64,000 nucleotides of DNA, taken from Triplophysa rosa (taxonomy: Eukaryota; Chordata; Actinopteri; Cypriniformes; Nemacheilidae). Location: the NCBI RefSeq assembly GCF_024868665.1, contig NC_079893.1, forward strand, positions 12,015,901 to 12,079,900. Direction: 5' to 3'. Below, one piece after another: positions 44,201 through 57,700 of the stretch (within the stretch, counting starts at the first letter, position 1; every line of letters starts with the position of its first letter). The translations under genes were made by a program, and so were the position numbers. The notes under the pieces are model-generated. The model was not told where the DNA came from. It did no database searches and saw only the letters and a program-made list of their open reading frames with translations.

Positions 44201-47200
44201 ATGGACACCAGAGGAAAAAATGAGCCAATATATATGAGGACATACAGTAAACGTATGTGTAAAGTTGACCCTTGGCTCTCACCTGATCTAAGAAAAGCGG
44301 CTTTCTCTTTTTCAAGCACACCTTCATCAGATCAGTCCATTCCAGAGACCACACAACCCAAGAAACGGTACATCACACAACCTTGCCAACTTCATGTTAC
44401 AATGTTATTGATGCTAATATCTCCTCCCTTTCTCTTTTTCGTGCAGAATGAGAATTGTAGCCCCACGTCCAGCTAAAAGCAAGGCCATGACCGCCCTGAA
44501 AGAAAGTGATGAGGAAAACAATGAACCGCCTTCATCATTTAGGTCAGGGAAGTTTTAAATTCAAATATTCAGGAATATACAGAAGTTTAATTATAATAAT
44601 GATTTTTCATTGTAAATGCATTGTTTCCGTGTTGCATTAAACAGTGTAGCCTATACATGTTTGTGGTACATGCATCTTCTGCCTTATGTAAAGTGATAGT
44701 TCACCCAAAAATGAAAATTCTGCATCATTTACTCACCCTCTTGTCATTTCAAACCTTTATGACTTGCTTTCTTCTGCAGAACACAAAAAATGTTTTGAAG
44801 AATGTTAGTAACTGGCTCTCATTCACTTTTTGTGTCCAAACAATAGAAGTGAATGGGGACCAGTGCTGTTCGATTACCAGCTTTCTTCAAAATATCTTCT
44901 TTTGTGTTCTGCGGAAGAAAAAAATTTCAAACTTGTATGACTATCAAGATGGTGAGTAAATGATAGAATTTTTGGGTGAATTGTCCCTTTAAGGCAGTAA
45001 AACAGCAGCAAATGTTCAACCATGTCTTTCCTACAATCTTTTCTCGTCCTTACACATTTCTTTATGCAGAAAGAAAACGAATGCTAAAGCATCAGTGAAG
45101 ACTTCAGCAAGGAAGACTAAAATGACAAAAAAGCTAAAACAGAATATACAGTCAGTTTTCAGCAGCAGTGAAAATGAGGACGACTCTCTTATAATAAAGA
45201 AAATCCATCCAAAAACATCTGCTCAAGAATGTGCTGAGTAAGTCTAGTGATGTCAAGAACTCAAAATATCTTTCTTGAGTCTGTCAGTAAGAATAAAATA
45301 GAATGTTTGTTGTATCATAGCGTAGGGAGAGCGCTGGACCCGCCTCTTACGAGCCAGTTTGTCACACATCGCAAAAGACCACTAGCACCTGTCCAAGATC
45401 AGAAACACACCCGCAAGCGTGTTGTAAGTGACAATATTCTACATGTTACAATGGTGACTGTTTGCCATAAAACTGTTTGTTCACATTTCTCCCCATCATC
45501 TCTTTTCTCCCAGTCTGTCGCTCTTCAACGCACGCTAAATTCCTCTGACGATTTTCTCCCATCGTTTTCACGAAACAAGCGACTTGTGAGCAAGAAACCG
45601 TCCTGCACTGAGAACTCTGACGTTCACAAGAACCGCAAAAGCGCCTATAAACGCACAGCCCTGGGTGAGGTCTCTTTCAACGACAGCGATGACCAGCATC
45701 TTATCGCTAAACGTCCTCTATTGTCCAGCACCCCGTCCATGGTCTGCAGACAGCTGCTGCACTTACCGGAGCCCTCCATCAGTGAGATCTCCTCCCTCAG
45801 TTTTGATGATCTTCAGCAACCCACGAAAAACATCAGCGCACCTGGTATGGTCTCATCATGTGGGAAAAGACAACAGCACCCAAAACCTACAAGAGAGAGA
45901 GTGACAGAGGAGGGAGGAGAGGAATCTGTTGTTGTGGTGACTGCTAGGGATGGAGTTGAGGATCAGCGAAAAGAGGGAGGTGTGGGTGGCTCATCTGCGC
46001 AGGCAAGCACGGGCTCTGGATATGCGCCACACCTTGAGTCTGTAGCAAAGGAGCTCAAGGAGAGGTGAGTCATGCCTGCTTATTTGCTAAGAGAACTTTC
46101 TGGTAAATTAGAAAGTTAGGCACACTTTAAACTGCAGTCTGGAACTTTTGCCGCTGTATCATCACCAAATATGTTTGAAACGTAAAATTGCAGATTATTT
46201 ATATTTATAAATAATGTTTATCAGCTGACATTCTGAAAAAAATTCATCGTCTTGTCTGTTTCAATGTATAGGTGTCAGACAGAGGATGCAGTCATAGTGC
46301 TTGACAGAATAAACATTTCAGACAAACTCTCATCCCAGAGCTGTCATAGGAAACAGGGCGAAAGGATTTCCTTAAACAGTTCGGATTTCTCCGTGCTCGC
46401 AACAAGTCAGAGCACACAAACCAATTCTGCTGTATCATCCAGGTGTTCTTCACCCCCCAAACCATCTCTTCTACCCCTTTATATCTCACTCTCTAAATCT
46501 CTCAATTCCCCTTCACATGCGGAAGCTCAAACTAGTTCACTAACATGCTCGAACCAGCCCCTTGTTGACCGTCTTAAGGCTGAGTGTTTACTGTCTTGCC
46601 TCACTGTTGGAATCCCACGTCTCGATTTAGGAGCGTATATTTCTGTCCACCAGGAGGCAGCACCTTGCTTTGACTCTCCACACACCTGCCAAAAGGATAA
46701 TGCATCCTCTCCTATTTTGAAAGGGCCTGAGAACTGCAATATTTCATTAAAAGGTCCAGTAAATTGTGGTGATACCGAAACAGTTGTTCGCCGTCTGTCT
46801 GCATCATTCCAGCCACCTGTGGCTCTGAGTGAGACACGGCCACCAGCTGTGCCCAAAGAGCGCACAGGTGCGGCCACGAGCACCGGCCGTAAAGTCTGCA
46901 TGAGTGGACTCAACGTCAGCCGCTGGTCAAGAAGGGCTACCGGAGAACGCAACGAGAAGTGGAGGAAAAAAGAAGGAAGAACTAAAGCAACGTCTGGAGA
47001 CTCGAGCTCATGGGGCAGCATGTTGTCTACTGGGGCGGAAACTTTCGCAGGGGTGAGTTGTCATACAGGCTGGAATGCTTTAAACATTTTACAAGATTTG
47101 TAATTACTTTCAAATAAAAAATGGCACTTGTATACTATATTCTTTAACTTTTACGTTAAGATTTTTATAAAGGAGTTGTGTAATGTAACACTGTAAATGT

Positions 47201-50200
47201 GTGTTTTTGTTTTTCTGTCATATGTTCTGAAAAATCAAAGCGTTATTGTTGTTCAGAAAAGTGATTTAGCTGGTTTTCCATTTGTTTCTGTGCACACATA
47301 CAGGAATCGGCATGTGGCTGGCTGGAGGGCAATGGTGGGATTGGTCTGGCTGTGACGCCTCTCAGAATGGACCAGATGAATCTCTCCTCCATCCTAGCCA
47401 ACCTCACGCCTGACACACTCACCACGACCAACTGGGGCCGATTAAAGGCATCACTATCACTGCATAAGAAGAAAACTGGTGTGTTACAACATGAACACAA
47501 ACACACAGTTAACTTGATTCTTACACTAAAGGACTTAAAAAATGCACTTTTGCATTAAAGTCACCTGAATCATGCGTGTTCGTATTCCTTCACGTTTATC
47601 ACAGCATTTCCTACCCCTCAACGTTTGGCTCATCTGAGGACTCCAGGCTCTCGGTTTACAGCTGACACTAGTCTTGACCCGTTTTCTTCCCCTGTCTGCA
47701 CACCTTTATCCAGATTTACGCCTTCACTCCTGGTCCGGTCCACCATAAATAGTTCCATGGTAAGGCATTTCTTTACACTAGTTTTGAAGGTGTACTTCCT
47801 GCAAGAAACACACAATTTACAGTGCTTATAGCTTTGTATTTGTCCCAGATATTGATTTATGCTTGGTACATAATAAGATTTTCTGTCCCTTTTTTTCATT
47901 TGTATCTTTCTGTCATTTGATATTGCTCTATTGGATTTTAATGGAATTGTCTCTTCTCCCATGTTCACTCCGTCTTCATTTTCTGCGGTTCAGTCTCAAT
48001 GTGATGATGACATCAGCGATGCAGAGAAAGTATATCAGGAGTGTCAACAGAACGGCCCACTTTCCTTCAGCGACTGCATCCCTCCATCTCGAATGAAGGT
48101 TTGCACCAAGATTGGCGAAGGAACATTCGGTGAAGTCTTCTCAACCAAAATTGACTCAAACCAGACGGTTGCTCTCAAAGTATGTACACAAAATGGAATC
48201 ATATACAATTGCACAATGTGTATCTATAATATTGGACACAACACAAATCTTGTATCAGTGTTTGTTCACTAATTTACCATTTTGTAAAAAAAAACAATCG
48301 CTATAGATCATCCCTGTGGGGGGAAGCGTGAAGGTCAATGGTGAACAACAGAAAACATTTGGTGAAATTCTCCATGAAATCATAATTTCCAAGTAAGACC
48401 CTGGCATAGCGCAAATGCAATAAAGAGTGTAAAACCGGATAATGTTTAGAAGACACACTGATCTTCAATGTTCTTCCAGAGAGCTGAGCAGCCTTAACGT
48501 AAAAGAAATCAATAGGACAGACGGTTTCATCGGACTCAACAAGTATGCTTCTTTTCCAGCAAATTTTGTTTGAAGTAAAATCAGGTGGTGTAAAGTATGT
48601 GTGTGTGTGTGTATGGAAATGTTTTCTAAGATATGTTATTTAAAAATATATTTTTTAGTCTTCATTGCGTCCGCGGGCGGTACCCGAAAGCTTTGCTTAA
48701 AGCCTGGGATAAGTTTGACTGCCAGAAGGGATCTGAGAATGACAGACCTGGTAAGATAAATACCTTCCGATGCTTATGTCAGTCAATACTTAGAAGGTCT
48801 AGATGACCAGGTCAGAGGAAAATCTAAAAATGATGGATTAATGCAATAGCATGTGTTAAAGAAAATTTGTTTGTTGTATAATTATGATTTCATGTCCATG
48901 AATGTGTGTATTCTGGCAGATTTCTTTGATGATGAGCAGTTGTTTTTAATCCTGGAGTTTGAGTTTGGAGGGAGTGATCTGGAGAACATGAAAGGAAAGG
49001 TAGGTCTTTTTGGAGACCGGTTTGCCCACTTCTTTTACTGTAAGGATTGTGATTTACTATTCTGATTAGGGATGCACCGATATGTACATTTTGGCCGATA
49101 ACGATAACCGATAATTATTTAACACCGGAAGCCAATAATCGATATATTGGCCGATATACAGTATCTAAATATTATTGCATTGAGACTGAAACAAAAGGCA
49201 AAAAGTGGACGGCTGCTTTTATTTGAAAACATTGACTGCAGAAAACAAAGTAACCATTAGTTCTCTTTTTTTCCCAGAAAGTCATGTACCAAGCCTACTT
49301 GACACTAATTAAAGATTCTTTAACTTTTAAACTTTTCTGGTATGTTTATTTAATAAACAAATTATAGATGTTCTTCAAGAGCAACCCAGAAAAGTGCTTT
49401 TAATAGCCACATGTCTAACGTGTCAAGACAGAAAGCATTCAGACAGCAATCGGCTTAAAAAAATGCTTTTGTTCCTATAATTTACACATTCATGAATATC
49501 TACATACTGTACCTACATTAACAATGTTTTGCTAATAAGTAAGTGAATGATCATGACAGAACGACAGTATTGTACTGGGTTTTAACTGTGAGCAGCGTGC
49601 AGCTGAAGTGGTTTAACCAGAGAAAATGATTCATAATTTATCGGCCTAAATTTTATTATCGGCCGATACCGATAACACTCAAAATGACCATTTATCGTTC
49701 GATACCGATATGGCCGATAATTTATCGTGCATCCCTAATTCTGATCGCAACTAAAACTGTATGTGTGATTCCATTTCAGCTGTCCTCCATGGCCCAGGCC
49801 AAGAGTGTTTTACATCAAGTGACTGCAGCTCTGGCCGTAGCTGAGCAAGCACTGTGCTTTGAACACAGGTAACGCGTTTAAAGGGATAGTTCACCCCAAA
49901 AATGAAAATTCTGTCATGAATTTACTCAACTTCAAGTTGTTCCAAACCTGTATAAATTTCCTTGTTCTACTAAACACAAAGAAAGATATTTAGAAAAATG
50001 TTAGCAACTGAGATTTCTAAGGCACCAGTGACTACCATAGTAGGAAAAATTAAAATGGTAGTCAACGGTGCCCCAGAACGGTTTGTTTCCTTAAATTCTT
50101 CAAAATTTCTCATTTTGTGTTCAACAGAATAAAAAATCAATACAATATTTTTTTCTTCCAAATATCTGTCTTTGTGTTCAACCAAAGAAAGAAATTTATA

Positions 50201-51087
50201 CAGGTCTTGAGGGCGAGTAAATGATGTGCGTATTTTCATTTTCGAGTTAACCCCTTTTAATCCCTTTAAAGCCTAAACATACTCTATGTCCATTTTTACC
50301 TATGTATAGAATTTGTTAATTTTCAAGGAGACATATAATACACTTTTTCCCCTCTGTTTATTTAGACATATAGAAAATTGACTAGCCTTATGTATATTAT
50401 AATATTTATAAAATTATATCAAATGCTTTTTTAAATGCTAAATTTTCCATGATCGTCGTGTGTTGATTTCTCAGAGATCTTCATTGGGGGAACATTCTGG
50501 TGAAGAACACAAAGCAGAAACACAGCGAGTTCATCCTGAACGGTACAGTGCATTCCACAGAGACACGAGGAGTTCACGTCAATATAATTGACTACTCGCT
50601 GTCACGTCTAGAGATCGGTCAGTCTAAGGCTACTTTCCATTAATACGGCATATCATTTTTAAAGCTGAAGTGCGTAAACACTCTTTCTTTTAGATGGTCT
50701 GACAGTGTCTTGTGATATCTCAGCCGACAAGGATCTGTTTATGGGTCAGGGAGATTACCAGTTTGAAATCTACCGCCTGATGAAAAAGGAAAACAAGTAT
50801 GTGCCTCTGAACTAGGGATTAACATCTTTTTGTTTGAAATTCTTAAATATGGTTCTCATTGTTCTTATTCTCTTTGTCTCAGTAATTGCTGGTCAACATA
50901 TAATCCTCATTCCAACGTGTTGTGGCTGCACTATCTGGCTGACAAACTGTTAACCATGAGCTACAAGGCCAAAGCTCAGTCCAGCCAACAGAAGACACTG
51001 AAGAGCACCCTCAAGTCCTTCCATTCAGAGATATTGAAATACGCGTCAGCCACAGAAGCTCTTATGCAGTGCAAATTCTTTCAGTGA
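44201..51087 (+). CDS. HASPIN: Serine/threonine-protein kinase haspin, 17 coding exons
   Basis: Exons: 44201-44367, 44447-44542, 45070-45237, 45321-45423, 45514-46064, 46272-47052, 47304-47478, 47605-47759, 47994-48179, 48307-48392, 48480-48542, 48659-48750, 48920-48999, 49780-49868, 50475-50617, 50694-50796, 50883-51087. Every junction keeps phase; the product is 1080 residues. Haspin phosphorylates histone H3 Thr3 in mitosis to recruit the chromosomal passenger complex to centromeres. The N-terminal two-thirds is low-complexity and basic, starting near IYMRTYSKR, like the human start region. The atypical kinase has glycine loop KIGEGTFGEVF, VALK lysine, TFGEILHEIIISKEL, hinge LFLILEFEFGG, catalytic RDLHWGNILV, and IIDYSLSRLE in place of DFG, then GDYQFEIYRLMKKEN and HSNVLWLHYL. 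Human haspin is about 798 residues. The start could also be the in-frame ATG at 44234. Confidence 0.96.
44689..44992. repeat. Palindromic dispersed repeat in HASPIN intron 2
   Basis: Begins TAAAGTGATAGTTCACCCAA and ends GGTGAATTGTCCCTTTAA, an inverted match. The inner part has TTCTTCTGCAGAACACAAAA and its inverse TTTTGTGTTCTGCGGAAG. Complete copy of the family. Confidence 0.8.
49059..49745. mobile_element. hAT MITE, 49067-49737, in HASPIN intron 13, with 8-bp duplication
   Basis: The ends TAGGGATGCACCGATA and ATCGTGCATCCCTA are inverted, and ATTCTGAT is duplicated exactly at 49059-49066 and 49738-49745. CCGATA/TATCGG blocks repeat near both ends. 671 bp, no coding frame. It falls between exons 48920-48999 and 49780-49868, which are otherwise close together. 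Confidence 0.9.
49877..50270. repeat. Palindromic dispersed repeat beside HASPIN exon 14
   Basis: Begins TTTAAAGGGATAGTTCACCC nine bases after the exon 14 end (49868) and ends near TAATCCCTTTAAA. The central GACTACCATAGTAGG faces a complementary TGGTAGTC. The 5' splice site GTAACG therefore abuts a hairpin-forming repeat. Confidence 0.75.
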
Positions 51088-51185
51088 AATGTGTAGATGG
51101 TCATGTTTTAAAGAACACAGCATGTGCTAAAGATTGTCAGTGTAGGGAAAGTAAAACGTTCTTTGTAAAAAGATACTGAAATACA

Positions 51186-51191
51186 AATAAA
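51186..51191 (+). terminator. Poly(A) signal of HASPIN
   Basis: AATAAA about 100 bp after the stop codon, followed by an A-rich then TATTT stretch. Confidence 0.7.
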
Positions 51192-51230
51192 AAGTTATAT
51201 CATGCTATTTAAAAAAACAAAAATAAGTAG

Positions 51231-51236
51231 TTTATT
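51231..51236 (-). terminator. Candidate poly(A) signal of FAM184 gene
   Basis: TTTATT on the plus strand reads AATAAA on the minus strand, about 510 bp beyond the FAM184 stop codon. It is 40 bp from the HASPIN signal, so the two transcripts probably end within or across each other. Confidence 0.55.
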
Positions 51237-51748
51237 GATATACATCCATTATCTCAGTTATACAGTTTTGGCATAGTATGGCAAAGTCAGCAGTTGTAGT
51301 TGTTCATTCTTTTTTTCATTTAGAAAGCATCAGCATTCCACACCACTGCAAACTTGGCAGTTCACTCAATATATTAATATGTCCACATTAAAATTGGTAC
51401 AGAATTGTTCAGATCACCTGGCGTGAATTTTTTTTTGTATGCTGGAGGTATAATGTGTCAGAAGATACCACACTGAAGTAACCAGTGCAAGGGAACATTC
51501 TGTCACCTCGATGAGGTGCCCATGTGCTCTTAAAGTCCTACCCTGCTGTCTGAGGAGTTCTTCAGGGTGAATGCATCATTTCTTGAGTTTTGTAATATTT
51601 AAGACATCGGGCCTGTGTGTGGCTGTCTGTGAAGGGGATAAAAGTGAGATGAATCTTGTAGAAAAGCTTATTTGGTGTCAGCTTGCACTGGAGTGGATGC
51701 ACAAAATGAGCCTGTTGTCAAACTGTCGGAACGGAGTATGTGGAAGTT

Positions 51749-54700
51749 TCAGAAGGAGAAGTATTTGGTGAACCACTCCTGTTTCTGAGGGTCTTGTCCA
51801 TCAGGCCCTGTTTCAATAACTCGCTGCTCAGCTGGAGTCCTACAACTCAAATATATGCACAAGGTTAATGCTTCAGGTAAATCAAGAACGGGACATGTAC
51901 GTTTTTACTTTTGTCTCTACTGTCTGTAAAAAATGTATGCATTGTAAAGCTGCAGTGCAACAATGCAAGATTGAGAAAAACATATTATTCGGTTAGATCC
52001 AAGACCGCTGGTGAGCTTGTGTTTACCTAATGTGCTGGTTGTAGTTGATTTTAATCTGTGGTTGATGTCGAACTTCTTGCGAGGTTGGACGGCTGTTTCT
52101 GACCGAGGTTCTGCGTGCAGCATGAGGGGAGGTGGGGGTGTGTGTTCTTGTTATGGGAGTCCCCCGACTGCTCTGTTCCAGACTGGAATATCTTCGCTCT
52201 ATAACTGGCGAGCACTTGGCTTTGGGCGACCCCCCATCATACGAGCAGAGGTTCGGCACGCTAGTTTCCTCCACCACTTTTTTCTATAAATGCAAAGCAA
52301 TTTTGCAATTTCATCCATTTTAACAAAAGAAAAAATACTTGGATTTACAGCCGCGGAAAAAAATTAAGAGACCGTTCCAAATTTTCATTTAATCAGCATT
52401 GCTAGATGTATTGTGGCCATTCCAGTCCAGTGTCTATTGAATTTCAACAAAATCAAACCTCAGGAATAAGTCATCATCCAACAGCAAATGTGAAAGATTG
52501 AAAGCATGACAACACAAGAAAACTGATAAAAATTGTCACACAAAAAATATTTATTCACTTTTTTTAAATAAATGTACAATTATTACTGTTGTATTGCTTA
52601 AAAATGAATGTGAACTTGTTTTCTTTGCAGTATTAGAGGTATGAAAAAATACACAGCATCTTTACTGTTATTTTGACCTGTTTCTCCAGTTTTCATTAAA
52701 ATGCAAATAGAAACAATATTTTTATTTGAAATTTGGGAGAAATGTTGTTAGTAGTTCACCGAATTAAATGATCATTTTACCTAAACACATACCTATAAAT
52801 AGTCGATTTTAAAGTCAGAAAACGGTCTCTGAAATGATCTTTTCCGCGGCTGTACAGCTCTGGGGTTACTATTACAGGAATTCTCTCATTAGGAATGACT
52901 GCGCACATTTTTTGCCAAGGGCACAGTGTTACAAAAACAATCAATAATTCAAGTTTTACCCGATACGTTGCGTAGACTAACATTGGCATTCTTGCAAATC
53001 CTCTTGTTGACTGTAGGACACCATGACCTATGCGTTTTGTGTATGCGGGTTTTCAGAGAAGTGTGTATGTGTGCTACCTTCAAAGTAGGGCTGAGGGTCC
53101 CTGCTTGTGTCCTGGAGTCATAAGGCCTCAATATTTCATTACTGCTGAGAGGAGAATGCTGGGATATCTGGTGGAGGTCCTCCTGAAGTGGATAAACAAA
53201 CAGTGAAATAGAAAGAAAAGTAGCACAAGCATGTTTTTCATGTGGCTGTGTAGAAACATGTCTAACCACCAAACTTTTGATGAGCTGATCTCTCTCGGTG
53301 AGCCTGTCCTGCAGTTTAGCGATGGAGTGGAGGTCTTCTGCTCTTCTTTTTCCCCTTTCTTCCCTTTCTCTCAACCTATACATACACAAAATAGACATAC
53401 TAGCATTCATTTTATATATCACATATCACTATAAAGCACATACATCTGTTATTCCCTGATACGACCACTAAATCCTGTTCACCCGATTTACATGATCCAT
53501 TATGCATGGCATTAGGGTAATATACCGGTATTGACACAATGCTTGGCTAAATGTCTTATCTCTTACATAGCCATGTAGTCTCTTTTTTTTTTTTTGCATC
53601 AATATTTTGTAAAAATGACCGATTTCGATTGATCAGAACTGTGTAATAAGACGAATAATGTACAAAGTCGTTATCATAAAATTACATTCCTACTACACTT
53701 GTGTATTTAATAAACAAACATAAAAAATCACTTTGTGAGCAACAGCCAATAGAATTGTGTTTAGTCCTTATAGCCTTGAACAGTCTTGCTTGGTTGATTC
53801 TGTGTGAGTGTGTTTTGCATTATTAATGTGGGTGGGGTAGGTACTCTGTTTCCAAGGCAACTATGCGGGCCTGTTGTCGTGTTTGGGCGGAGCTGAAGTC
53901 TGATATTATGGTCTGGATCTCCAGTCTGTGTTCTTTCTTCACGTTCTCCATGTCGTTCTTGTGTTCCAACCCATCGGTTTCAGCACCTTCATCTGCAAAA
54001 CTGCACATCAACATGCACACCTGATGTACACGTGTTTACAGAAAGATTTGTGTGACATATATCGCCCTTCTCTGACCTTCTGTGTGTCTGTATTTACGTA
54101 TTTCTTTACTGACCTCCTATGTTTGTGTCTGTGGTCTTGCTCCTCTTTTTGCGCATTCATTGCGTTCATTCGTTCTTTAAGGTCTTCCTTCTCTCTCTTG
54201 AGCTCCTGCACTTCACTGCTCTTCTCATCCAACTGTCTCTCTAATGACTGTAAGCGGTTTTGCTGCTTCAAATCCTAAGAAGTACAAACAGAGAGAGACA
54301 GGAGGAGTCGTGGGGCAGTGTTTGTTTGTGTGTGTGCCCGCAGTGATAGGTCTGTTCGTATGTGTGTACCTGCTGTAGGGCCATCATTTGTGTGTGTGTG
54401 TGGATTTCATTTTGAAGGTCCTCGATCTGCTGCATGTGTCTCTGGGTGACCTGTCTCACCCACTCGGTGTGCTGCTGGGTCAGCTCTCCTTTCTGCTTGT
54501 CTGTACACACACAATAGAAGGAACCATTCATGTCTGACATAAATATATCTGAATATACTTTTATATAGACTGTTTCATCAGTTAACTTCCGGTTTGTGTT
54601 TGGCTTTGACTATTTATATTTAATTTAATTTATGTTAATATTAATTTATCTTATTATTTTATTGTATAATAATTGTATTAAATAAACGATTTGTTGAATT

Positions 54701-57700
54701 TTGTTGTATGTTTATTTGATTAAATAAGCAATTTGTTTAATGGGTTCTGCAGTTTGGTCGCATTTAAACAAGCTGTGTGGTACACTGACATCTAGCGGTT
54801 GAGCTTGGTATCGGAGTCTAAATTCAAAATATTGGAGAGACAAGTTTAGCCAAGTAACGGTTCTTCTCAGTTTCTTTTGATTGTTGTCAGAAATAATCTA
54901 CAGGGACTCTATTGTTTGTGAATGTGTACCGGAAGTTAAGGTGGGGGGGTCATAAAAGTGTGCATGCGCAGTACCGTTTGTTTACGTTGTTAAGATGAAG
55001 AATTACAATTACTGTGTGTGTGTGTGTGTGCAAAGTGTGATGGTTACCCAAGTGTAGTTTGTGCTGTGTGAGCAAACGTTGTCTCTCAGACTGAAGCTCC
55101 TCATTGGCTTGTGTTTCCAGGGCCTGAAGAGCACGCTGGTGATTTATTCTCTCCACGCGCAACAGTTCCTCCTCCCGCTCGTGCCAGTTTCTCTTCTCCC
55201 TCTCTTCGGCTCTCTCACCTACTGTCTTTCCGTCTTCGTCATCCTCGTCTTCCTCTTTTACCACCTACAGCACACAGGGACAAGGACGATAGAGGTCCCA
55301 AACACAACAGGAGGAGCTTTTGTGTGTATTGAGGTTGTCATATCCCATGGGACAATTATAATTGCACAGGAAGTTGCTCTTTTATAGCACAGGAGACTTG
55401 GCGTTATGAGTTATGTCTTATTCAGGAATCATTGTTTAGATGTTTTCTCTTAGAATGTTTTAGGAGGAATAAAAATAGAGACAAGTGCATGAAGAGTGTT
55501 GAGCTATATTTCTGTATTTACAGTACTGTATGTGGATTGCATAGCTTAAACATACTGTACATAATGAGAATTTGTAGAAAATTTGTTTTTCTGTAGAATT
55601 AAGCAACACATTAATACTGAAATGATATTAGGACTTGGATTCACCTGTAACTGTTGCCTCATGAGTTTTTCTTTCTCCTGGATAATAGAGTGAAGTTGAG
55701 CTCTGAGGGTTGAATTCATATCTCTGGTCTTTTGGATCTCCTGCTTCATTCGTTCCATCTCACCGTTACCGTAGCGCCTGTCTCTCTCTCCCTCCATCTT
55801 CTCTGAATGTGCTCTTCTTTCCTCCAACTACACGCAGAAGTAATGCAGATAGACTCAGGCATACATATGTCATTGAAACCAATGTAACGTGTGTTACCTC
55901 TGTCTGCAGCTCTTCAACTCTGCGTTGCCACTGTTGATTCATCTTTCGAAACTCTTCCTCTCTTTCTCTCTTCAGCTCCAAGACCTGATCAGAGAACTGC
56001 TTCTCAAACTGTAGCCTGCACAAACACATACACACATTTTCAGCAAATGACTGCACGCTTTTTACACAATTTAAGAAGCATACACTACCAGCCAAAGGTT
56101 TTAGAACACATTTTATGTGTATAGCATATTTGAATTTGGAGTATAGACTGAAATTTGGAAGAATTTGAGAAGAATTTAAAGGGATAGTTCACCCAAAAAT
56201 GAAAATTCTGTCATAATTTACTCATTCTCTTGTCATTTCAAACCTTTGCAGAACACAAAATAAGATATTTCAAAGAAAGTTGGTAACCGAACAGCAACGT
56301 TGCCCATTCACTTCTATTGTGTGAACACAAGACCAATGTAAGTGAATGGGTACCGTCGTCATTTTTGGGTGAATTATCACTTTAAGGAGGCTTGGCAAAA
56401 ATATTACTACACAAGAGAATCAACAAATATTAATAACAGATAAGCTTTATTTCCTGCAAGCTTTTTATTTTTTTCATTTATTTTTCTGTATATTTACTTA
56501 AAACCCATATTCCCTGCTAAGTAAGTTTGTACAATACATTTGAAATACTTTATTTTTATGGTTTATTTTAACCTCCATTAAAAGCAAATATGTGACCCTG
56601 GACCACAAAACCAGTCAATTTTTCGAAATAAATATGTTTTCCATTAATGTATGGTTTGTTAGGTTAGGACAGGACAATATTTGACCGAGATGCCACTATT
56701 TGAAGATCTGGAATCCGAGGGTGCAAAAAATCCTAATATTGAGAAAATCGCCTTTAAAGTTGTCCATCAGAGGCGCTGTAGCAGGCCGTTGTTAAGAAGA
56801 AACAGGTTTGTTTTAATGCTCTCTAATGGCTTACCTTTGTAATGCTGTTGTGAAAAGTAGATGAACCCAAAGGCAGCAATTCTAAGCTTTACATAGATAC
56901 CCACGATTTTGCTGCATCCACTTAATAAAGTTTTTATATATTTACGGTGGGAATTAACCAAATATCTTCATAGAACATGATCTTTGCTTAATATCCTAAG
57001 TTTATTGACGATAAAGGGATACTTCACCCAAAAATGAAAATTCTGTCATCATTTACTCACCTTCGAGTTGTTCCAAATCTGTATAAATTTCTTTGTTCTG
57101 ATGAACACAGAGAAAGATATTTGGAAGACTGCTTATAACCAGACAGATTTGGCCCACCCATTGACTACCGTAGTAGGAAAAAATACAATGGTAGTAAAAG
57201 CGCCCTGGAAATGATAAGTAATTTTTCCTACTATGGGAGTCAATGGGGGGCAAGATCTGTTTGGTTAAAAGCATTCTTCCAAATATCTTTCTCTGTGTCC
57301 ATCAGAACAAAGACATTTTTACAGCATTGGAACAACTCGAAGGTAAATGATGACAGAATTTTCATTTTTGGGTGAAGTATCCCTTTAAAGACGAATGTAT
57401 TGTTGGCTAATGCTACGAATATACCCGTGCTACTTATGACTGGTTTTGCGGTACAGGGAGATCACTTTTGGCCGACTGTCCTTGCTATCAAATACATCAA
57501 CATTAAATATTATCAAAAGAGTAAAAAATATCAAGACATTATCTGAGCCACCCTCTTTCCATGTGACACACATTTACATTACATCACACATACCTGAGCC
57601 TCTCTTCTATGCCGTGATTGGACTGCTGCAGAATATCTCTTTCCTGCTGCAGAGCGGAGATCTCCGCATGCAGCCCTTCTTTATGAGCAGAAAACTCCTC

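Noticed and set aside
53845..53993. Acceptor at 53993 for the FAM184 exon
   Set aside because: It would put a stop codon at once in the phase left by the previous exon; the acceptor 8 bases upstream (exon end 54000) restores the frame as SFADEGAETD.
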